Shown: positions 61,025 to 64,000 of the stretch, in pieces
Position numbering within the stretch: position 1 is the stretch's first letter
Layout of the letters: each line of letters opens with the position of its first letter
DNA from: an uncultured Synergistales bacterium
Lineage (GTDB): Bacteria; Synergistota; Synergistia; Synergistales; Aminobacteriaceae
Assembly (NCBI GenBank): GCA_905235735.1
Contig: CAJOMU010000007.1
Span: 1 to 64,000, forward strand
Direction of reading: 5' to 3'
DNA: 64,000 nt
The notes under the pieces: model-generated
Told to the model about the DNA's origin: nothing
Database searches by the model: none
What the model saw: the letters and a program-made list of their open reading frames with translations, nothing else
Position numbers and translations under genes: made by a program

Positions 61025-62377
61025 TTATATACTTTTATCCCAACCTGCACGCTTTATGTGAAGAGTCATTAAAGTCGTACATACTATCCAGCCGATTGGG
61101 TATCCTATCGCAATAAAGTATACTGAACTTGTGAGCCTCGATATTATAAACAGGTATATCTGTCTGAATACAACGAATGAACCAAGCATAATTAACATGG
61201 GAGTACGTGAATCACCAACACCGCGCAAAGCACCTGCTTCAATTTGATTCACGGCATTCACAGGATCAAAAATGCTGTTGAGACGAATAAACAGAACTGC
61301 ATATCCCAGAACTGCGGTATCCTGATTGAATAGACTTGCAATATACGGAGCGAAGATGTACAGACACGTTATGATACATGCAGATATTCCCCATGATATA
61401 AACAGTCCGTTCATGACACCCTTATGAATCCTTTCAGGTTTACGTGCACCTGCATTCTGTCCGACGAACGTTGTTACAGACATGGCCATGCTCTGCGTGG
61501 GTAATATAACGAATGCATCAACACGCGAATATATTCCCCATCCAGCGGTTGAAGCTGCTCCGTATGAATTGATGTATGATTGCACGAATACGTTTGAGAA
61601 TGATGTTACTGCCATCTGAAAGCCTGCAGGGAATCCAACAGAGATTATGCGCATGAGAATCTTTCTGTCAATTTTCATTTCACGCCACGATAGACTATGC
61701 ACTTCATGACTTCTGAATAGTATCCAGAATATTATTGCTCCTGATACGAACTGAGAGATTATAGTTGCATATGCGACACCGGCAACACCAGACTCAAATT
61801 TAATCACGAAGAGCAAATCAAGAAAGATATTCAGGATTGACGCAAATATCAGAAAGTATAACGGCCTCTTTGAATCTCCTACTGCCCTTAATATTGCTCC
61901 TCCCATGTTGTACATCACTGTTCCCGTTAAACCAAGCGAGAATATGCGAAGATACACAACTGCTTCTTTATAGACGCTTTCGGGAGTATTCATCATTCTG
62001 AGGAGATAAGGAGTTGAATAGTAACCTGTAGCCGCGAATATAAGTGATAGTATGAACATTCCTGCGGTAGCTGTATGCGTTGATTTTCTGAGATTCTCTA
62101 TGTCCTTTGCTCCGAAGTATTGTGATATTACTACACTTGCTCCCATCGTGAAGCCTATGCATAATCCCAGCATTGTGATTACGATCGGGATTGTAGATGT
62201 TACTGCTCCGAGTGCATCTGCTCCTACGAAATTTCCGACTACTATGCTGTCTACTGTGTTATAGAGCTGCTGAAATATATTCCCAATGAACAACGGAAAC
62301 GCAAATGTGATGAGATGCTTCCAGATTGTTCCTTCTGTCATGTCTCTGACGTTTGATGATTTGATTCTTTCAGGCAA
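61025..62377 (-). CDS. MATE-family efflux transporter
   Basis: A 450-residue antiporter with about twelve membrane helices: FAFPLFIGNIFQQLYNTVDSIVVGNFVG and GASVVISQYFGAKD in the first half, SVGFPAGFQMAVTSFSNVFVQSYIN and GQNAGARKPERI in the second. I take the TTG at 62377, 7 bases after AAGGGGG, because the promoter at 62405-62433 puts the first frame ATG (62416) upstream of transcription. It leads the unit with the subtilase, so a link between export and the protease is possible. Confidence 0.92.
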   Translation of the reverse strand: MPERIKSSNVRDMTEGTIWKHLITFAFPLFIGNIFQQLYNTVDSIVVGNFVGADALGAVTSTIPIVITMLGLCIGFTMGASVVISQYFGAKDIENLRKSTHTATAGMFILSLIFAATGYYSTPYLLRMMNTPESVYKEAVVYLRIFSLGLTGTVMYNMGGAILRAVGDSKRPLYFLIFASILNIFLDLLFVIKFESGVAGVAYATIISQFVSGAIIFWILFRSHEVHSLSWREMKIDRKILMRIISVGFPAGFQMAVTSFSNVFVQSYINSYGAASTAGWGIYSRVDAFVILPTQSMAMSVTTFVGQNAGARKPERIHKGVMNGLFISWGISACIITCLYIFAPYIASLFNQDTAVLGYAVLFIRLNSIFDPVNAVNQIEAGALRGVGDSRTPMLIMLGSFVVFRQIYLFIISRLTSSVYFIAIGYPIGWIVCTTLMTLHIKRAGWDKSI

Positions 62378-62404
62378 GTTTATTCCCCCTTGTGATTTCA
62401 TGTG

Positions 62405-62433
62405 ATTGTATTTCATGAATTGAGGAGGGTCAA
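62405..62433 (-). promoter_or_regulatory. sigma-70-type promoter of the MATE-subtilase operon
   Basis: On the minus strand TTGACC and TACAAT are separated by 17 bases. Confidence 0.7.
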
Positions 62434-62445
62434 ATCTTCATATGC

Positions 62446-62482
62446 ATAAAAATACCGGGAGTTCTGTTTCACTTCCGGTATT
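62446..62482 (-). terminator. intrinsic terminator after the FkbM methyltransferase
   Basis: On the minus strand AATACCGG / CCGGTATT forms an 8-bp stem with a partly paired loop, followed by a short T run. Confidence 0.7.
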
Positions 62483-62506
62483 CTGTTATTCTTGATTGCG
62501 ATATTC

Positions 62507-63427
62507 TTATTTTGAAACTGATGCAAAGAGTTTCATTCTCTTCTGTACGATGTTGTATTTCGGATTAGCCTTGTGAATTAGTTCGGCCATGACTTGAGGA
62601 TCATCAGGAAGATGGTATGTACAAAGTGCGAGTTTGGGTGCAAATCGTGCGAGTGTTTCCTGCGCACCTGCTAGCATATGACGTTCAAAGCCTTCAATGT
62701 CGCATTTGATGAAGTCAACACGAGGAAGGTTGTTATCTCTCACGAAATCATCAAGCCTTACTGTATCGACCGATGTCGGAGCGATATTAGGTTTCAGTTC
62801 CTCAAGAAATGAACTGCCAGAAAAGTGCTGAGGGTCTATGAAGATATCTCGTCTTGTGTTTTCATCAGATAACCCCATGTTGTTCGTATTAATGTTCTTG
62901 TTGAGCTTTGCTGTTCTCTCAAGGTATGCAAAGTTTTCTGCTACAGGTTCAAATGCATAAGATACAGCACCCTTAGCTGAAGCATATGCAGAGAAAGTTC
63001 CGCAACAGCTTCCTGCATCTATGACTATATCGCCTGGTTCAACAGTAACATTAACCTTTTCATTTACAAGACCATATAAACCTTCACCAAGAAACTTTTC
63101 GCACAGATCAAAAGTCTTCTCGCTGTAATCATCATTGAAGTACAAGTACGATGATAATATATCTTCATCGAAAATATTTGCTACACGCATCGTTCTTTCC
63201 TCACCTTTATCTACGAAAGGAAGACGTATGCTTCTCAAAATATATGATTTGCTGTCTTTGGGGCTGCGTAGGAACTTCTTTCTGCGTTCTTCTGCAGCTA
63301 ATGACGATTTGAAGCCTGAAAGCCTTAACATTTTATCGAAACACGCAAATATAAATTCCCTGCGAGTATCAAAACCATAATGAACTCTTGTTATACGCCT
63401 TTTGATTTTGCCAATTATTGACAACAT
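62507..63427 (-). CDS. FkbM-family methyltransferase
   Basis: A 306-residue SAM-dependent O-methyltransferase. The SAM-binding core has PGDIVIDAGSCCGTFSAYAS near 130-150, AFEPVAENFAYLE near 158-170, and VDFIKCDIEGFERHMLAGA near 240-258, the hallmark of FkbM proteins. These often methylate sugars of surface polysaccharides. The N-terminal ~110 residues are an additional unassigned region. AGGAGGTGA precedes the ATG. Its 130-base leader contains a terminator-like hairpin. Confidence 0.88.
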   Translation of the reverse strand: MLSIIGKIKRRITRVHYGFDTRREFIFACFDKMLRLSGFKSSLAAEERRKKFLRSPKDSKSYILRSIRLPFVDKGEERTMRVANIFDEDILSSYLYFNDDYSEKTFDLCEKFLGEGLYGLVNEKVNVTVEPGDIVIDAGSCCGTFSAYASAKGAVSYAFEPVAENFAYLERTAKLNKNINTNNMGLSDENTRRDIFIDPQHFSGSSFLEELKPNIAPTSVDTVRLDDFVRDNNLPRVDFIKCDIEGFERHMLAGAQETLARFAPKLALCTYHLPDDPQVMAELIHKANPKYNIVQKRMKLFASVSK

Positions 63428-63455
63428 GAATCACCTCCTAAAAATTTTGTGCATG

Positions 63456-63491
63456 AAAAATGCCCCGCCGTGCAATACGCATAACGGAGCA
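63456..63491 (-). terminator. terminator-like hairpin in the fkbM leader
   Basis: On the minus strand TGCTCCG / CGGCGGGGCA pair with one bulged base, followed by five T. It lies between the promoter at 63564-63592 and the ribosome site, so it is placed as an attenuator. Confidence 0.65.
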
Positions 63492-63563
63492 ATAATTCTC
63501 TGTGATTAAATTGTGATTGGAATCTTTATGACAAGTTAGAAGACAAAATAATACCGATAACCG

Positions 63564-63592
63564 ATTTTACTGACTTTTGTTGATGTTGTCAA
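63564..63592 (-). promoter_or_regulatory. strong sigma-70-type promoter upstream of fkbM
   Basis: On the minus strand a perfect TTGACA and TAAAAT are separated by 17 bases, about 135 bases before the fkbM start. Confidence 0.75.
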
Positions 63593-63632
63593 GTTTTTTT
63601 CTATTTTCTTCATGTATTGAATTATAGCACAT

Positions 63633-64000
63633 CTAATAGTGAATTACATTCTCTGTCCCTCGTATCTTTCGTATCACACTCTCTGCTTCTTCACTCGCAA
63701 AAAACCTGTACGTGCTTTCAGGAACAAGTTCACGAATATCTTCAAGCCTTCCTTCCTTGATTGCCTGCCTCACATTTGATGCGCTTATAACCTTTTCTCC
63801 GTCATTCTCTTTCTTTCGCGGAACGATTACGCATTTGATTCCGTGTTCGGGAAGATGTGATGACATTATGCGATTGTATATCCCAGTAACTAAACTATTC
63901 GGTTCTTCTCCAACATAACGTGCATTAATTCCAAGTGCATTTGCGATTTTCACGAATACACTCAAATCTAATTTTGCATGGCTCTCAATTACTGCACTGT
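63633..64000 (-). CDS. citC: [citrate (pro-3S)-lyase] ligase, C-terminal part
   Basis: The C-terminal 122 residues of CitC, which acetylates the prosthetic group of citrate lyase and so activates it for citrate fermentation. SHAKLDLSVFVKIANALGI, RYVGEEPNSLVTGIYN, VPRKKEND and ISASNVRQAI are clear family blocks of the nucleotidyl-transferase-like domain. The frame stays open to the window edge, so the gene continues outside. The rest of the cit operon is expected there or elsewhere. Confidence 0.88.
   Translation of the reverse strand, partial: SAVIESHAKLDLSVFVKIANALGINARYVGEEPNSLVTGIYNRIMSSHLPEHGIKCVIVPRKKENDGEKVISASNVRQAIKEGRLEDIRELVPESTYRFFASEEAESVIRKIRGTENVIHY

Overview
The window looks like the chromosome of an anaerobic, motile, diderm bacterium, most likely a Synergistota (Synergistaceae) member from a gut-type habitat. 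The clearest lineage marker is the C-terminus of the subtilase at 59347-61011: a Ser-rich stretch, then GGCSAG, a hydrophobic segment and a basic end, which matches the Synergist-CTERM sorting signal. Consistent with this are FeFe-hydrogenase maturation genes (hydG, hydF), a complete Liv-type amino-acid transporter, flagellar chaperones, a large RpoC and many secreted proteins. The phylum is an inference; no 16S gene is present. The DNA is moderately AT-rich and nearly all coding. No gap exceeds 300 bases, and I saw no integrase, transposase or CRISPR array.

Layout. 1-7.5 kb: rpoC with its terminator, an RpiR-type regulator behind a tandem OB-fold protein, and HU. 7.5-13.2 kb: a DUF2156 protein, a membrane-anchored TerB-N/TerB-C protein, a DEAD-box helicase and an aldo/keto reductase with ferredoxin-type clusters. 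13.3-20.9 kb: an M4-like lipoprotein protease, a cobS / cobU-like / HAD hydrolase cluster, a structured intergenic region, a secreted phosphodiester-glycosidase-domain protein and a small secreted protein. 21-29.2 kb: polyprenyl-phosphate sugar transferase, MATE exporter, secreted papain-like protease, thioesterase, gyrB. 29.3-31.4 kb: fliS and a flgN-like gene behind a convincing sigma-28 promoter, then an M48 protease. 31.4-33.2 kb: a small-molecule kinase-like protein, tRNA-Arg(CCU) and an orphan DNA methyltransferase. 33.2-39.4 kb: overlapping hydG-hydF-ABC exporter genes, then a HicB/HicA-like pair joined to rarA. 39.4-48.6 kb: a signalling island with three hybrid histidine kinases, an EAL protein and a two-domain response regulator. 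48.7-51.3 kb: era, cdd and a glycosyltransferase whose start is followed by a heptanucleotide repeat. 51.4-54.4 kb: a lipoprotein, a NYN nuclease-like gene and a YitT-family membrane protein. 54.5-59.3 kb: the liv operon, with LivM and LivG fused. 59.3-64 kb: subtilase plus MATE exporter, an FkbM methyltransferase with an attenuator-like leader, and the end of citC.

How the genes work together. Several groups look translationally coupled through overlapping stops and starts: hydG/hydF/ABC, hicB/hicA/rarA, cobS/cobU-like, cdd/era, yitT/NYN, and livH/livMG. The strongest candidate for a little-described system is the glycosyltransferase at 50073-51311. It has 24 copies of a 7-bp unit just after its start codon. 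The array is currently in frame (ON), and both alternative frames stop within about 35 bases after the repeat, so slipped-strand phase variation of a surface glycan is the natural reading. Other items of interest are the tandem OB-fold protein, the attenuator-like hairpins just before the DEAD-box and fkbM genes, the short CobU-like protein next to a HAD phosphatase, and the three-kinase/EAL signalling cluster.
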